Source: Phallusia mammillata (lineage: Eukaryota; Chordata; Ascidiacea; Phlebobranchia; Ascidiidae). From it: 64,000 bases of DNA. Under the pieces are notes generated by a model. It did no database searches. It saw only the letters and a program-made list of their open reading frames with translations, and was not told the DNA's origin. The translations under genes and the position numbers were made by a program. Positions 1 to 15,600 of the stretch are shown in pieces (within the stretch, counting starts at the first letter, position 1; each line of letters opens with the position of its first letter). Location: positions 77,580 to 141,579 of the forward strand of contig QLIY01000223.1 in the NCBI GenBank assembly GCA_003260075.1. Reading direction: 5' to 3'.

Positions 1-653
1 ACTCCGGGTCCTGATAAATAGCGCAAAATCAGACTCCGACTCCTGATAATACTCCGGTATAACAGACAATTGTTGTTTCAACGACGCAACAATAAACGCA
101 AAATTAACTCCGGATCCGGCTCCTGCTCCGGCAGGCATAATAAAACGTAAACTCCGACTCCTTTTAGACTCCGGCAAATTTTGGCAAAATCCGGCTCCGG
201 ACACTCCGGAACCTCGGCTCGTGTACACCTCTGTTACATTGTAAAAAAATGTTCGCATCAGCGGTACGTATTTACACGAAAGTTTTGGTTACATTTCCAA
301 TTAGATTTCTGTAAATCTACGATTGCTGTTTGGGAGTGTTGTGGATTGTTGAATTTGTTGTTGAGTAAGTTACGTTTTTTTTGAGTAATTTACGAAGTTT
401 CATTGGGCATGGGAATGTAGTAGCTGTAAAAATAATTGTGCGATGTACTCTGATACCGACCTTAATACTTTTGATATGCTTTATCGGATAAAGGTATTCT
501 TAGGGGGGTTTCAGATAAATATGTTAATTGTTTTTAAAGCATCAAACAACAAAACATTTCCCAATTTTTCAGGCAACTGTAGATGTATGATTGTTTAAAA
601 ATTGTGTACAATGCCACTGTAAAATCTGTGTACAATGACACTACTGGTAAAGT
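1..653. other. 5' flank of the RALGAPA gene with degenerate CTCCG-rich repeats
   Basis: Positions 1 to about 215 carry many imperfect copies of CTCCGG, CTCCGA and GACTCC, such as 'gactccgactcctg' near 33 and 'ggctccggacactccgg' near 193. They look like the end of a decayed repeat whose other end lies off the left edge. From about 216 to 653 the DNA is plain A+T-rich and I see no gene. An in-frame TAA at 648-650 lies just before the first RALGAPA ATG and limits the reading frame on that side. No TATA box was recognised. Confidence 0.5.
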
Positions 654-3600
654 ATGTCTGATGCTTTGAGGATGTTTAAAATTCACAGACAACCTCAAGG
701 TGAAGGTGCTGTGAAAAAATCTATCCAAAAACTTTTGGATCCCAAAAAAGATGCCGTAGCAAGACTGAAACATCTTAAAAATGTTATTTGTAAGTGTGTA
801 TTAGTTTATATTTACAATGTAGCTTTGAAAGGTTCAGTTTTGGGTTTCTTACTTGAATGGTGCACATCGTTTTTTGTTTTTCATTTTTTTATGTAACAGG
901 TATTTACCCCACTTTGGGAAATATTGTCTCTTTAATCCATCCCCAAAACTTGTTTAGAGATAGCTATTACTTTGTTGGTTGGTGCATTAGTTTTTTGAAG
1001 CATTTTCAATTGGAGTACTTTATAGGTTTCATACTCGGAATGCACTCTGCTGTACACATGACAATGCCTGATGTTCTGGCTGTCTGTTGATAGGGTTCCT
1101 CTATTTCTCGACCTTTTCGTTTCTTGAGAAACAAGAAATTAAAAAATTAAAATCAAAATTTCATTTCTCAAGAATCTCGAGAGTCTTAACTTTTTTATTT
1201 AAGCTGATTTAAAAAAAAAAAAAACATCCGTTTGTCCGCTTTTTCGCTACCAGTAGTGATCGCACGTAGTGATTCGCTAGCAAACCAGCAAAAAACGACA
1301 CAACTGTTGTAGATCTACTGCATCCAGGTGTGACTACTGCCTGGAAAAGGTGAAAGTTTAGTGGCAACACATGTTAAAAATCGTTGTTTCGGGAGCGAAA
1401 GAAAAAAGTTATGTGTCCAGTGCCCTCTAGGGGCAAGTTAAAACGAAAAATACACATAATAGGAGGTATCAGCATTTACTTTTTTTATGGTATGTGACAT
1501 AACTTTCTCGAGAAATTGTTATTTATTTCTCTAGAATCGAGACTCAATTTTTTCGCCATTTCTCAAGAAATTTTTGAGAATTGTTTGTTATTCTTTACTA
1601 CCGAAACAGCCCAAAAATGCATAAAAATTAAATTAAATATAATGTAGTATGTACTTATAAATGGCACATAATAATGCTACCTTTCGACAGTAATAATTAA
1701 GTTTAATCAAATCATAAATATTGCAGCAAACAGCTCAGAGGCAGAAATTCAACCTTTATTCGAGCTTCATTACTCACATATCTACTACATATTTTTGGAA
1801 AATTTTCTTCTCACGGAATCAAATCTACGTTTAAAAGGAGGTTTGTAAACAATGAACCAAAAGCTGGCAACCATTGAACAATGATATGTAGCTTGTATTG
1901 TCAATTAAAGTAATTAGTTTGGGATGTAACTTGAATTGCTTTTGCTCAGAATTTAATTTAGTTAATGAACATTTTTCAGGGATTAACATGTGCCCATCCA
2001 TTTCATTGTTGACTGTAAGATAAATTCTTACTTTCATCCCAAGACACCCAGTTTAAAAAGTATTCTCTATTTATTATAACGAATAATCGGCAGTCTTATT
2101 ATAGCACACAGAGCACAACGTGAAGAGCTGGATGCAATCCTTGAAATTTTTGAGGTTTGTTTCATTACTGCCTTTGAACATTTTTTGTTTATGGTGATAA
2201 AATTTGAAAAAAAGTGTGTTAATTAAAAACTCAATTAAAAAGTATGTTAAACATTTTCAATGTGTTTTGCAGCAAATTCTTATCAACCTTCCTGAGTTGA
2301 TCCATCAAAGATGGCAGTACCACAGCATCGGTATGTAAATTGGTTAGCCAAACTGCTTCTGGTTTGATACTTCACAAAATATATGCAAACCTTATTGATA
2401 CACAAATTATACACAAAACAGCGGTTCTTACACTAACTTTGCCTTAGGTATTTGTTTGTAAATTACTTTATGTTTACCATTTGTTTTCATTAAAATACTA
2501 ATTTCCTGTCCTTTGTCTGAGTCCTTTAGCTCAATGTTTCAGGAAGAATATCATTAAGTTTAAGTCTCACTGCAAAAAAAGTTTACAATAATTATTTTGC
2601 AGATATGGTCATCAAAAGATTGCTTCACACTCAAAATTCGTTGAAGGTAGCTTTGTTAGACAACACAAACTTATTTTTTTCTGTTATTTTTTATACATAG
2701 GAAAATATGGTACCCATTTTAGAATATAATAAGTACATAATATTTATATAATTTGTTACAAGGTAAATGAATTTATTTTTTTTAGTGGCAGGGTAGATAT
2801 GCGGCACTAATTTCAATTTTTTGCCCCAAATTTGTCCTCTTCATGCATTTTTAATGTGTTGTTATCTGTATTTGTATGCTCCTTTCTTTCTGTAAACCAT
2901 TTGATTCAAAACAAAAAAGTAGCATGTAACATAACTGACAACAATACTTGTCATCAACTTAAAACCCTAAACATGTTTTATATCCACTTTGCTGATTCTT
3001 TGATTGTGTTGTAGGTAAGGAAGGAGGGAATGCACTTTTTCCTTCTTTGGCTTCGCACATTACAGGAAAATGCTTTGCCCCAAACTTTGCTTCTATATGC
3101 ATGTCTTGTGCCCGGATTTCCGCCACCAACTTTTAGCGATGGAAAACCTTATAGTCTGGAATGGCTAGTTAATGTGCCCATCAATGAGGAATGTGAGTGT
3201 GTTTTGAAATTTGTTATTAAATATTAAACAGGCAGAGTATCGTATAGCAATAAGTATATGTATATCTACCCAAATGGTCTGCATGTAACTCTGCACAATT
3301 TATGAACTTAGGCCTCAATTTAAGTTTCAAAAATATATAAACTTTCCAGATGGTGTGCATCAAGTTGAAATTGCAAGCCTTGTACCACCATCATCCGGTG
3401 AAAAAACACCAAGCGATGTTACAAAGTTTTTCCTTGATGCCTTGCTGGAGTTTATGGTACTAAAGGTCAGTGGTGTCTTTGTAAATTAGTTTACCATCAC
3501 TTGCAATTACATTCTTACCTCTGGGCACATATTTATTGCTGTGCCTTCTGATTTCATGGGTTGTATAACAATTGATTGCTGGTATTCTGGGCTTCCTGTT

Positions 3601-6600
3601 ATGTTGTGGTTGTTCTGCTGTAGAAAAAGGCAGCTTCCTTATCTACAACCTAGCTTTAATAGTTACTGAAGGTTTAATCATCACACATTTGGAATAATAT
3701 CGATTAAGTAGCAATCCTGACCCAATATCAACAATTTAACAAATTATAAGGGATAATATAGATCAGGGGTGTCAAACTCGTGGGGTTTGTGGGCCACATC
3801 GCAGTTTTGAAATTATCCTGAGGGCCGCATGTGATTTTTGATCTAGTTTTGTACACCTAAACAACCTTTTCGCTACTATGGCCGCATCGCAGACCCTTAT
3901 TTTACCAACAGTCGCCAACTACCTGCTGGTTTTTATTTTAAAATTACAGGTGTAAAGAAATAGGTTGAAATCACATATATACCAACTATTGGCGCATCAA
4001 AAGCCAAGATTAATTTCCAACTTGATGCACAAATTAAGCTGCACAGTGTTAACATCAGTTTTAATTGTTTATTACGTCATAATCTATATTGTGATGCCAG
4101 TGGTTCCTGTTTGTCCGCATTGTTTGCACACAATAGGCGTACAAAAAATCTGACGCATATATAGTAATGCTGTTTCAAAAGAGTTTTGATTGTGTCACGA
4201 CCGCCAGTACAAATATTTTAATGAACAAGTTTACAGCCGCACATATATCTGACAAAATAATACAGTTGTTGTTGAGTGTTCGTGGGCCGCATTGGAGGGC
4301 TTTGTGGGCCGCATGCGGCCCGCGGGCCGCAAGTTTGACACCCCTGATATAGATCACCACATGGTCTTTATCAGTCTCTGTAAAAAAGTAGAATAAAAAA
4401 AACTTGGCCTAAAGACAAAATGATTTTTCAACATACTATCTGTTACCTATTAAAAGACGAATTAGGCAATTGGCTTGACTTAATTTTCAAAGGTATTAAA
4501 TTTCAGACTTATAAGGCTTCATTGACTTTAACCTTTGCTGTAAAATATTTGTTTTGTATTTTTCTCCAGTCACATGCTTTGCAATGGAAACAAGAGCATA
4601 AAATGGCAAAACAGTGCTTCAGTTTTTTATGGAACCTATTCAAGGAGAACTATCTTCCCCATGCATTTCCTGATTTCGACCACAGCACAAGCATTTACAA
4701 TCCTGTCTTAAGTCAGTGGAGTCTGCCATTGTCTACCTAAGTTGCTGAAATATTATTACACCAATCCCTTAATTTTCAGCACTACCTGAGCCTCGTGATT
4801 CAGTAAATTATGTCCTGAATGTTTCTGACTCTGGATCTATTGACCCAAGGATTGAAGTTGCTTCTGGTTGTTCAATGCTGTCGTCACGCGTCAGCATTAT
4901 AAAGTGGATTGTCAGTTTCACCACTCAACTTGACAAAAGCGAAACTCTTGTCAAAAGGTCTGAGATTGAAAACGTTGCAAAATTTGGTTTAATTTTTACT
5001 TGTCAATCACTCATAATTTTGGTAGTTAAATCTATTTGCATGCCAAACAAATTTATAGTAGTAGATATTGATTGTGCATGTCTTAGTTCTTTGTACACTT
5101 TAGAGAATCCAGATATGCATGTCTAAACTGTAAGCTCGAGGGCATCTGTTTTGCAACCTATCAGCATAGTTTCAAAGTAAAACCTTTTTGTCACTTGCAA
5201 AATGTTTCAAGGCCTGATGCAACTGTGGAGGCCCTGCATCGCCAGGTTTTAAAGCAGCTGCAAGAAATTCATGTCAGGTAGTTTATATTATCACACAATG
5301 TTTTGTAAACCAGTAGAATGGGTGTATTATATTTGGGAGTCTGAAATGGCAAGGTGCTGAAATGGGTGTAATAAAAGATGTTATAATGCATTTTGACTGT
5401 AACCTTACCAATACACTTTGTAATGATGATGCTCAAAAATCATATGCCATCGTTTGAAACAAAATTTTGTGTTTATGTAATTGGTTGTTTCCTTAAAATA
5501 ACGACAGAAGCCTTACCTCACACTAACCTCATACTGTTGCAAGAAATTTTATCATTCAATAGGTATAATTAGGCTTCTATAAAAGGTGTAGGTATTATGA
5601 AGCCACAACAAAGCATGTTTTTGGAACGTAGCAATGTTGATGACTTGTCTGTGTGGATACATGTGTTTTAATAACAGCATAGTTTGCAAGTGACATCTTT
5701 GTAGAATGTAAACATCTTGCCAACAGTACTAATTTGCTCACACCTGTTGGCACCTTGCCATTTTTTAATTTCTTTAGATCCACTTTTGTCTTACTTTTGC
5801 TGTTGTCTGGCTTTTAATGCTAGTGGTTGTAATTAGCCATTTAGCAAGCATGAAATGATTTTCTATACTGATTAGTCTTGCTAACCGTTGACTAACAATT
5901 AGCAATAGCCTATATTGCATTTTTTAATTTAACTCCTTTACCAATCAGCTCTTTTGATTACAGTACAGCTAAAATTGTTTTTCCACATAAAGCATTTATT
6001 TCATTTTGATTGAAATATGTGACACCAAGAGATGTGGTTTGTTTCATACATATTTTGTCAGTAAGTTTATGGATGTGCAGTTGTTAACATATTGGATGTG
6101 CAATGTAGCAACAATGAAAAGCCATCAGATCCATCTGAGATCAGACCGAATGCATCAAACTCCTCATCAGCCCCGCCACAGCACATCAACATTTCAGCTG
6201 TTCAACAACATGATACTGATGCATCAAATTCTAACACCAGCACCCTTACCGAAAAAGTATGTTGTACTAATACATGTGTACTGATATGTGGGCTGTATGC
6301 ATCAGCCTTTACTAAAATCTTTGTTTTTTACGTTTTTAGAGTTGAGGTGTGTTGAGATTGAATACCTAAATTGTACAATGCTTCTTAAAAACCTAATTTA
6401 CCTCTTTGAACTATAATGTTGTGTTTGCCGCATCAAATTTCAACACAAACATAAGATCACCTTGTTTGACAAGCAGCAGCAATAAGATCATGGCTTGAGA
6501 TTGTTACATATATCAACATAGGCTTTGTCCCTTACATTCCAGAGGCAATTTTGTACTTCATGCTATTTATAATGTTTCTCTTAAATTTAGGAGCCAAGCA

Positions 6601-9600
6601 TTTCCAGTCTATCAAGTCTTGATGATAAACTTCGTTCCATTGCTTCTGTAGAAGAAACTCTTGTCCGTGGCGTATTATATTCTACAAGGGAAAATGTCAA
6701 CATTGTTCATGAAATGTTTCGTCAAGTCAGTTGCCAACCTTTCAATGTTAACTATTAACTGCTATGCAAATGACACATCAGATATTGGCTATTTCTGATT
6801 TATAGCTTCAAAAAACGTATTTCGATTTTATGTCGGAATATTTTTAATGCCAAATATGTGACAGTTTTATTATTTTATTGCTCTTGGGTCGTTTTGCTCA
6901 AACATCAAAGCAGTCCACATTTTTTATTACAGTTTTTTTTCCTAAACTAAATTCACAATTCTAACTAAATCTTGAACAAATTTTCAAACACTTAAATTAA
7001 AGTTGTCAGACTATTTTATACCTAAATGCTGTAGTGTATAATGTGGAAATTGCTTTTTGCATAATGCATCTAATTTAGGTATAGCTGACCTATTGTTTTC
7101 GACTTTTGTATAATTTGCTTTCATCCCATTACCATTAAAATGAGCCTCACCATATGTGATTGACTTTCTATTTTAGGCTTTTATGCTTCCCCTCACTGAA
7201 GTGCCAACCATGCGGCGAGTTGTAAAAGTTTATCAAGAATGGATCCAGGTAATTAAATGCAAAATGAACGTTTCTAAATTACCATATATTTCATTCAGCG
7301 ACTCATAAACATTTTATATTCATATAATAACTGTAGTTTAAAGTGTTTTCAATTAATTGCCTTTTTGATGGCAGCTTAAATGCATGAAATATTCACATTT
7401 TTTACTATCGATACTCAGTGCTTCACTATACTAAACACTGCTGCAATATTAAAATTCCACACAGAGTATGGAACTTGGGACAAAAATTAGTTTGTAACTA
7501 TATCATTTACACAGGATGGAGAAATTCCAGTTTTTATGGAAGATGAAGATGATGAAGAAGCTGTTTCATCAGAAGTGAGTAACGAACATTTGTTTTTCAA
7601 CATAAAAGAAGCAGGTTTATGTATATGTGTTTTCTTTGCAGGATAATGGGGCAGAATCGAAATCCAATCATTTGTCAACACAAGTTTCCAGCAATTCCCT
7701 TCGTAATGTTTCCTACATTCGAGGTCAACTAAATCCTGTCATTGATGAGGCTCATTCAGTGCAGGTATAGATTCACCACCACCTTACACCCCGCAAAGGA
7801 AGAATTTTTGCCTAATGGAAATCTCTTTTTACATAAACATGATCCACATTATTAATTTTAACTACTCTGCATTCTTGTCTTCTAATTTATGAAATTGAAA
7901 TTCCATAAATTTTGTGGGCCAGTATATTTTGGCTAAAAATATGTAAATGTCATTTTATTTTATGTATGTTTTCCCCAAATTATCTAGTTAAATATTTTCT
8001 TGAGATTGATGTTTAAATCAAACAGTCTCCAATATGGCAGATGGCCAGCTCAGCCATATACATTGGTTACATCAAGCTCCATTTACACATGAGGAACCTT
8101 CGGCTTTGTTTGTTTACTTGGTCTTAATGTGGATCTGTCAATAGTCCCAGGTCAACACTGTCCATTGATATATTGTGTGCTTTGCCTCTTCACAGGTCCG
8201 TGGAGGAAATCAAAGCACTCTGCAGTTGTTTGTGACAAACTCAGCCCATGTTTTCCTTGTTGAACCTCCTCCAAATGCAACAAAACTGCTTGAAACACAA
8301 GTAACTATCAGTCAGACCCTAGTGTACAAAGCATTAATTTAACTTCTAATAAGGAATGTCATTTTTTTAGTTTTTTAGTTGGTAAAAGAGAGAAAGTGAT
8401 TGGTAAAGATTCTGATTTGTCTCTTCTACACTTTTCTCTTTGCCCAGTGATTAATTTTCATGTCAAATTTACATTTTGTATGTATACAACAATTTAAAAT
8501 AGGGCAATCCTGAAACCAATTGCTTGGTATACATTGATACACAAATTATTTGCTTTACAGGTTGATGTATGCAAGAGAGTGTTGAATCTGTATCGGTTCA
8601 TGGTAATGAACGTTCCTCTATCTGACATCACCTGGAGACAACTACTTCGGGTTTTGTTGCATGTCACTCGTAGTATGTTACAAGATGTTTCAGATGAGGA
8701 AATAGAAATGGGCAAATTTCACACTGTTGCCAGCAGACTGGCAGGCCCAGTATTCCAGGTCAGAAGGATTTTGTCACCCGTAGATTTTTTTTTCATTTGA
8801 GTGGAAGCGAATACTTTTTAACATGAAAAACTGACTGTTGTTTAAAAAGACTTGTGTTTTACAGACATTGATTGTATCTTGGATCAAAGCTAACCTGTTT
8901 GTTCATGTGTCACGAGATCTATGGGATGAATTGGTTGAGGTTCTTTCTTCTCTTACCCAATGGGAAGAACTCATTACAGAATGGGCTGTAAGTTACCTTT
9001 TGCTTGTTTCATCAGTTTAACTGATGTAATAGTAAATAAACTCCCTTTTACATGGCAGAAAAACATGGAAACCATGACTCGTGTTTTGGCACGCCATGTT
9101 TACAAACTTGAACTACAAGACTTGCCTTTGGACAGACTTACTGAGCAAAAACATAAAAAGCAAAAGAAAGGACCAGGGTATGTATTGGTAGTAGCTTCCT
9201 TTGCTATGTTTGCCTACATGGGTGTAAACTACTCTATCATACAAAAATACACATTAAAGTTACATTTTAAATATTGTCATCAAAATGTAAAGTTGATGGC
9301 TTGATGAATATTCATTTACTTCAATGTAACTTTGTCATTACAGATGATGCAGAAATATTTACATAAAATTATGTAATCACACAAAAAAGTGAATAAAAAT
9401 CTTTGCATATCTTGCAGAAACAAAGGTACAAAACAGTTTGGTGGGATGTTGTCTGAAAGATCGTTTAGTCGAGGTTGGAGTAGAGATTCAAATTCACTGA
9501 TTAACACAAACCTTCCAGACACTGACACAAGGTCACGAAGCCAATCTTCACTTGTCCCAAGGACACCAGCTGATAAAGCAGAATCAAAATTCAATTCCAA

Positions 9601-12600
9601 GGCAGAAGTAACTGACAAACCTGCCAACAAATCCCGATCATCCACTAGTAAGCTACATAGACTTCTTTTTAGTGTGTGCGTCCAATTTGTTCAACACCAC
9701 ACTGCAAAGGCTTGTAAAAAATGTTTACTACAGTTACATTTCATTTGTTTTAGCTGCTCGCATATTAGCTGATTCTGAGGACACAGGACAAGTTGTTGAA
9801 TCTTCTGCACAGCGAGGGGCGTCTGCTATTGAACTTCCGACCACACAAAGTGAATCCTCTGACTCCATTATTCAGCCGAAAAGAAGAAGCAGTGCATCTG
9901 ATATATCAACTATAGGTAAATTTGTGACTACTTTACGATATTAAACTTTTTTGGCTTTTTCTTTTTTTTGAAGTGGTCTTGATTTTAGCTAATTTGTTTG
10001 TCTTTACCTGTTAAAAACTTTATACCACAAGTTTAAAGTAACTTTAATTTTTTTTACATGTTTCGATTTGATGGCAGGCAAAGAACACTCCTTGTCCCTG
10101 ATTCGAAACCGATGTGACTCAGAAGGAATTAACAGCAATGACAGCAGTGAAATACAACCAACAGCCCTCACTAATGGTCATCATGTTGGTAAGAAAAAAA
10201 TGCTGAATACTTAGTTCATGGATTTACATTAGGGTGGCTAAACAACAAGTGTCTTTTGGGCATTTAAGGTGAATATGCAGAATACTAGGTAACTCATATA
10301 CTTTAGTGCAGACGGATTTGGTTAATAAATGGAATTGTCATCCCAAAATGAAGCCATTGCTTTTTCAGATTAATTGCATAAAAATAAAATTGTCTAGTTA
10401 GTTGCATATAAAAGCTTGAAAAATTGTATGTGTAATTAAACTGGATTTATCTGTACGAGGTAAAACTTTTTACTGTTCTGTTAAGCAACACTAATAGTGA
10501 TAATGATGGTCATTACTATGCAAATTTATACATCTCCAAATTCTGTTAATGTTATATAACTAAACCGATTGCATACTTTGTGCTTATTCAGCTTGGCAGG
10601 AACCAACTCATGAAGTTCACCAGTACGCAGGCACAACAGACGGTGACAGCACATCAGTGAGTGTGCAGAGCCTTGAAGCAGATGATATGTTTGATGAACT
10701 AATTCATGAGAGGCTGCATGCTGAAAAGGACACAGTTTCTGATGAGGTGCAATCATAAACAGTATCGAAACTAGGGTTTCTCAACCTTAGCAATAGCGGT
10801 AGCCGGTATGAACTATGCTTGTTGGCAAAGGTTTCTCATCATCTTTAAAAGAATGTATGAATGTGGAGAAAAAAATTGAAAAAACCTTATCTCATCCAAA
10901 AGCAGCATTGCCAAAACCAGTAATACTGACACTAACCTTTCGCAACCAGCAAGCTTCTTTACACCTGGTCTTTCTTGTACTGTGTTTTAGCTGAATGCCA
11001 TAAAATAGTTTATAATCAGCTTTTGTAAAAGCTGTTAGTTCTAAACTAGTATTTGTTTGGCAATCACCTGTCACATTTTATAAATACTAACATGCCATCT
11101 TATGCAGGTTTGGCCAGGAGAGGTGACAAGCATTCACAGTCAAGATTCAGCCACAATTGATCCACAATGGAACCCATGGGCTGATAACCAGGCATTGCAA
11201 AGTAGGTTATGTGATCATTCACATCTAAGTTTGCAACTGTTTATGTATGTTTAATTACAAATGCAATCAAAACTACTTTGATTGTTGTGCTGTAGAATCC
11301 AGCATTAGCAGTGATAGCAATGATGTGCAAGACAAGCTTTCAATGGAAATTGCCATATTTGACCAAGTTGATCAACCAAACAGTTTAACTGACACTGCCT
11401 CTGCAGGTAGTTGATTGCTACATTGATTGCTAACTTTTTAATTGTATGTTTAAATCTAAGTAATGACATATGTGAATGATGCATGTTGTTTTACTTTGGG
11501 TTCGTTTTTTATATGATTTGGATAAAACAGACATTTGATGGTATGGTTTGAGTTTTGAAGTGTGTTAAAGTGGAATGTGCTGGAGAAAGTGTGGATGTAC
11601 GGTATGGTATGCTGCACACTTTAATTTCTTCCTGTGAAAATCTCTCATCAGCCATGTCGATTCCGGTATCAAGGCAGGAAATGTGCACAGAAGACAAAAG
11701 CTTCAGCATCTCACCAGCTTCTGCCCTCTCATCCAGTATCATATCCTCCATGTCCCCGCGCTTACCCACAATCCCCCTCTCCCTTACACCCCCCGCAATC
11801 CCTGCAAGGGTTGCCCTTCCCGCGAAACAACTCAGCCTGTTCGAAATTGACTATCTCTCCACACACAGTGACTCATCAGAAATCACAACCCCCACATCAT
11901 TAAATCATGACCTAATCTCCCATTCTGATACAACCTCAGTTGTTGATGGCAACACATCAGACAATCATGCCCCAAACCCCCAACCCCAGCCCCATTACCA
12001 CGATACTAACTTGACACAAAATAACTCTGAATTACACGGTGAGTGTGTGCTCGTGTGCAGAGGTTTATTTGCTGGCTGTGAGTGCATGGGAATGGCAACT
12101 GACAGCATGTGTGTGATTTACAACTTGGTTTAATTTAATTCCATGCCATGGCGTTGTTTCTTTTTTAGTTTTGGACACTTAGTTGGTGGTTTGCACATTC
12201 TGTTCCATATGTTATGTATGGAACAGGTAATTAACAAGGATCAAAGCATGGACTACAAAAAATGAACTTTTTTTGATTTATTTGTAGTTGGCATGTGTAT
12301 GTATAAATTGAGATTATCTGGTTTTGTGGTTTACTGGTGTGATATCCTAGGATTCCTAACACATCTTGTTCCAACACAGGTTTTTTTATTATTTAGCTGA
12401 GTATTGACACCAGTATTTTTACAGTTTTGAAACAAATTGACTAATAAAAAATACATTAACTGAAAAAGTTACTTTGTAAATCTAACATGCATGAGTGGTG
12501 TTTTTAGAATTCACCTATAATTACTCACTGCGGCTAAAATAAATAATTTTGGTTGTTGATAGATGTTGCTCCTTGATTTGTTGTGCTGTGCATTAATTGC

Positions 12601-15600
12601 ACTTGAAATCAACAAAACTTGTGCTTTCGTTTTTAATTTAGTCATTGCCAATAATGTATTGCTTAACAAGGCATTAAAACAAACTTTGCAGTGGTGTTTT
12701 GTTACTTGCTTTCACTTACTAGGATTTTGAACAAAGAACTAATGTTGCTTTTCATCTTAGAAAGTTTAGTTGAAGAAGGTTTAACAGCAACAACTTCAAT
12801 TGATGATGCCTTGAGCCCAAGTCCTTCACATTCCAACCATTCACTACCGGAGTAAGATCAATACAGCACATTTATTTTTTACAATATTATTTTGTTGCAT
12901 AGTGGGGCTATGATAAGTGATTGCTTATAGTCTTTGATTATTTTAACTGGATGTAGTTACATCAAATTTCAACATAACTTTGCTACAGGCCATTTACAGG
13001 TGTGATTGGCCTTGCCTTTGCATTTCGGGCTAAGCCTTCATTGTCTAATATTTGCGAACCTTTTTGCCTCTGGTCATAGTTTTTTCAACAATGTATTCGA
13101 AAAATTTTTATAAACAGAATATAGTATACTATTTGCAAATTTTGAAATATGTTAAATTGGAATTTATAGACCTGAATCAGTGACTGCAAATTCAACTCCT
13201 GTTGATCAAACTAACATGCGAAGTTCTCCAGCAAATATTGCAACTAGCAGTTTGAGCAACAGTACTGGTGAACTCAACAAAGGACATTCCAGTGACAGCC
13301 AATCTACCTCTCCTTCCAAAGAAAGTGTTGTTGTCACAATTTCAACAGTTGATGACTCTGCATCTGTTGAAACTTGTGATGCAGATGTTGCAGTGGATGT
13401 AGCTGAGGATGAAGAGCCTAGCTTAATTGCAAACTCCACTGAAAATATTTTGCTTCAAAATTGCAGTACACCCCAACCAGGTAAGATGATTTCATGTTGA
13501 AAATGAGTTGTAACTTACTAAACTTATTATGTGTGAACTTTGGTTTCAGCTACTGAGGCTGCATTTGCTGAAAGACTTGACGACACAAGTTTTGAAGGAG
13601 ATATTTTGAACACTGGAAAAGGTGACATTTTTTGTATGTAACCTTTTTCTGTTTTTAGTTAGCTTAACCTTATCGTTCATTCCAATCTAAAATATTGATC
13701 TATATCTTGTCACATGCACACAGATATATATTGCACACAAAAAAGCAAAAGAAAACAAAGGTTGACAATGCTGGGGGCATTATTGACTTTTGCATATATA
13801 TGCTCGCCTAACAATGTCGTAGTGGCTTTGATTTTTATATTGGATATCAAACTGCTTTAAATCTGTTTTGTTATTATGCTACATTGATCATATATTGCTT
13901 ATGCAGTGACCATCACTAACTCAGTCGTGCAGCATCTACAACAGTGATAGTTGGTACCTAATATTCCACTGTCAGTTTATCTTAATGGAAGGCACAGACC
14001 AAATTTTCAAATTGCCAAATACACAAAAACTGCTTGCATTCTTCCAGATACCAACATGAGTGATTGCAGTATTCTGGCTGGAGGAAACAGGACTGGATGG
14101 TTTGCTGATGTAGCTGTTGCTCTGTGGCGCCGCCTCCTGGGTATTCTGGGTGATGTAAATGAAATTAGCAACCCTCAAATACACCAACTGGTTTTCAGCT
14201 ATCTTCTTGAACTATGGGGAATTCTTTTCAAGGTGAAACTCCTTTTGTTGAATTTATGTGCTAGTCTGGCTTTTGGTTAATGTACATAATTTGTAAAAAG
14301 TTCCTTTCTAAGGTGATTGAATTGATCTATTGCGAAACAAAAATTATTGTGATCATTCAGTTAATGTATTGGTCGGTATATTCAACTTTTATTGTAATCA
14401 TGGTAGAAAATGACAGTAAGTTTATGACGTTTTGCCAGTTCTTGGGCTTCCATTGTTATGTGTGTCGGAAGAGTCATTCACAGTTACTTTATGGGTAGAG
14501 TTTTTAATGGCATGAAACTAGCACATTACTCTATGGTTTGTTGAACAGCACAACCAGGTCACATCAGCAGTGTGTTAGTGTAGTGTGCTTTCAGAAGCAG
14601 ATATATTCCAGTTGTAACATGTATATGTCTATTGTATTATCTTGCATTGTGATGTGGTGGCATACTAGTGTTAAATAATGCATGGGTTTCCAGTCAATGG
14701 TAATCCAGGCAAATTATATGTATTTAATCACTGCCTTTAAGTATCAGTTGTGACAGTTGATAGCAGGGTTGTCTGATAATAAGGAATTGTGTGTTTGAAG
14801 CTTTGTGAAGACAGAGACTTGTGTGTATAGAGGAAAATATCCATTTGCACCTTGTGTAGATCAACAAAACAGCTTGTGGTAGCACGCTTTTATTCATTGG
14901 TGATTGTATTTACTTAGCATTTTGTGTAGGGGCCTTGTCTGTATCGTGCCAGGTGAGCAGTGGCACGGTACAATCATTTACAGACCTTATGCTTAACAAC
15001 AGTAGGTAGGAGCATTTCATAGTTGCAAGTGACAGTAGAACGAATCCTTGGAATTCAAAATAGGCTTAGATAGTTTTCATGTAAATGCAATCTGTCCTCC
15101 ATTTCCTCTCTGGTACTTGCTCTGTCTGTGTGGGTTGAAGGCTGACAAGTCAGAAAAGTAAACAAGCATGGCATATACATGCTACAGCTGGATTGAATGC
15201 AGAGGGAATGTCCTTGATGTAGATAGTTGTTTTGCTATTCCTAGTAGAGTACATTGTTTGAAAGCATTTGCAGCTTTTTTGTGTGTTTGTAGGTATGAAT
15301 ATGAAACGTAAACTTCGATCTCTGTTTAGCAATCCCAATATTCCCTCTCTGTTTTCTGAGGATGAAGGTGCTTCAAAGCAAAGCAGTGTTAGCTCGAGTA
15401 CTTCCACAATAACAAGCAGTGTTTCAAGCTCAAAAATTCAGAGCCCATCTTACGATTATGAGAAAAAAAGTATTTCAGTCAGCTCTTCTGACATTTATTC
15501 TGAGTCCCGAAGCAAGCATGATAACATTCGACGAAAGTATGCTGCTGACACTACTTCTTATGTGACTGATATTGAATCTGACGTTTTTGAGGATGATTAT

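Noticed and set aside
10771..10801. 'tagggtttctcaacctta', like a hAT terminal repeat
   Set aside because: No matching inverted end or target-site duplication was found nearby.
13951..13975. 5' extension of RALGAPA exon 30 from a TTG codon
   Set aside because: The phase-1 join from exon 29 fits the acceptor at 13975 only; upstream acceptors lead to a stop codon.
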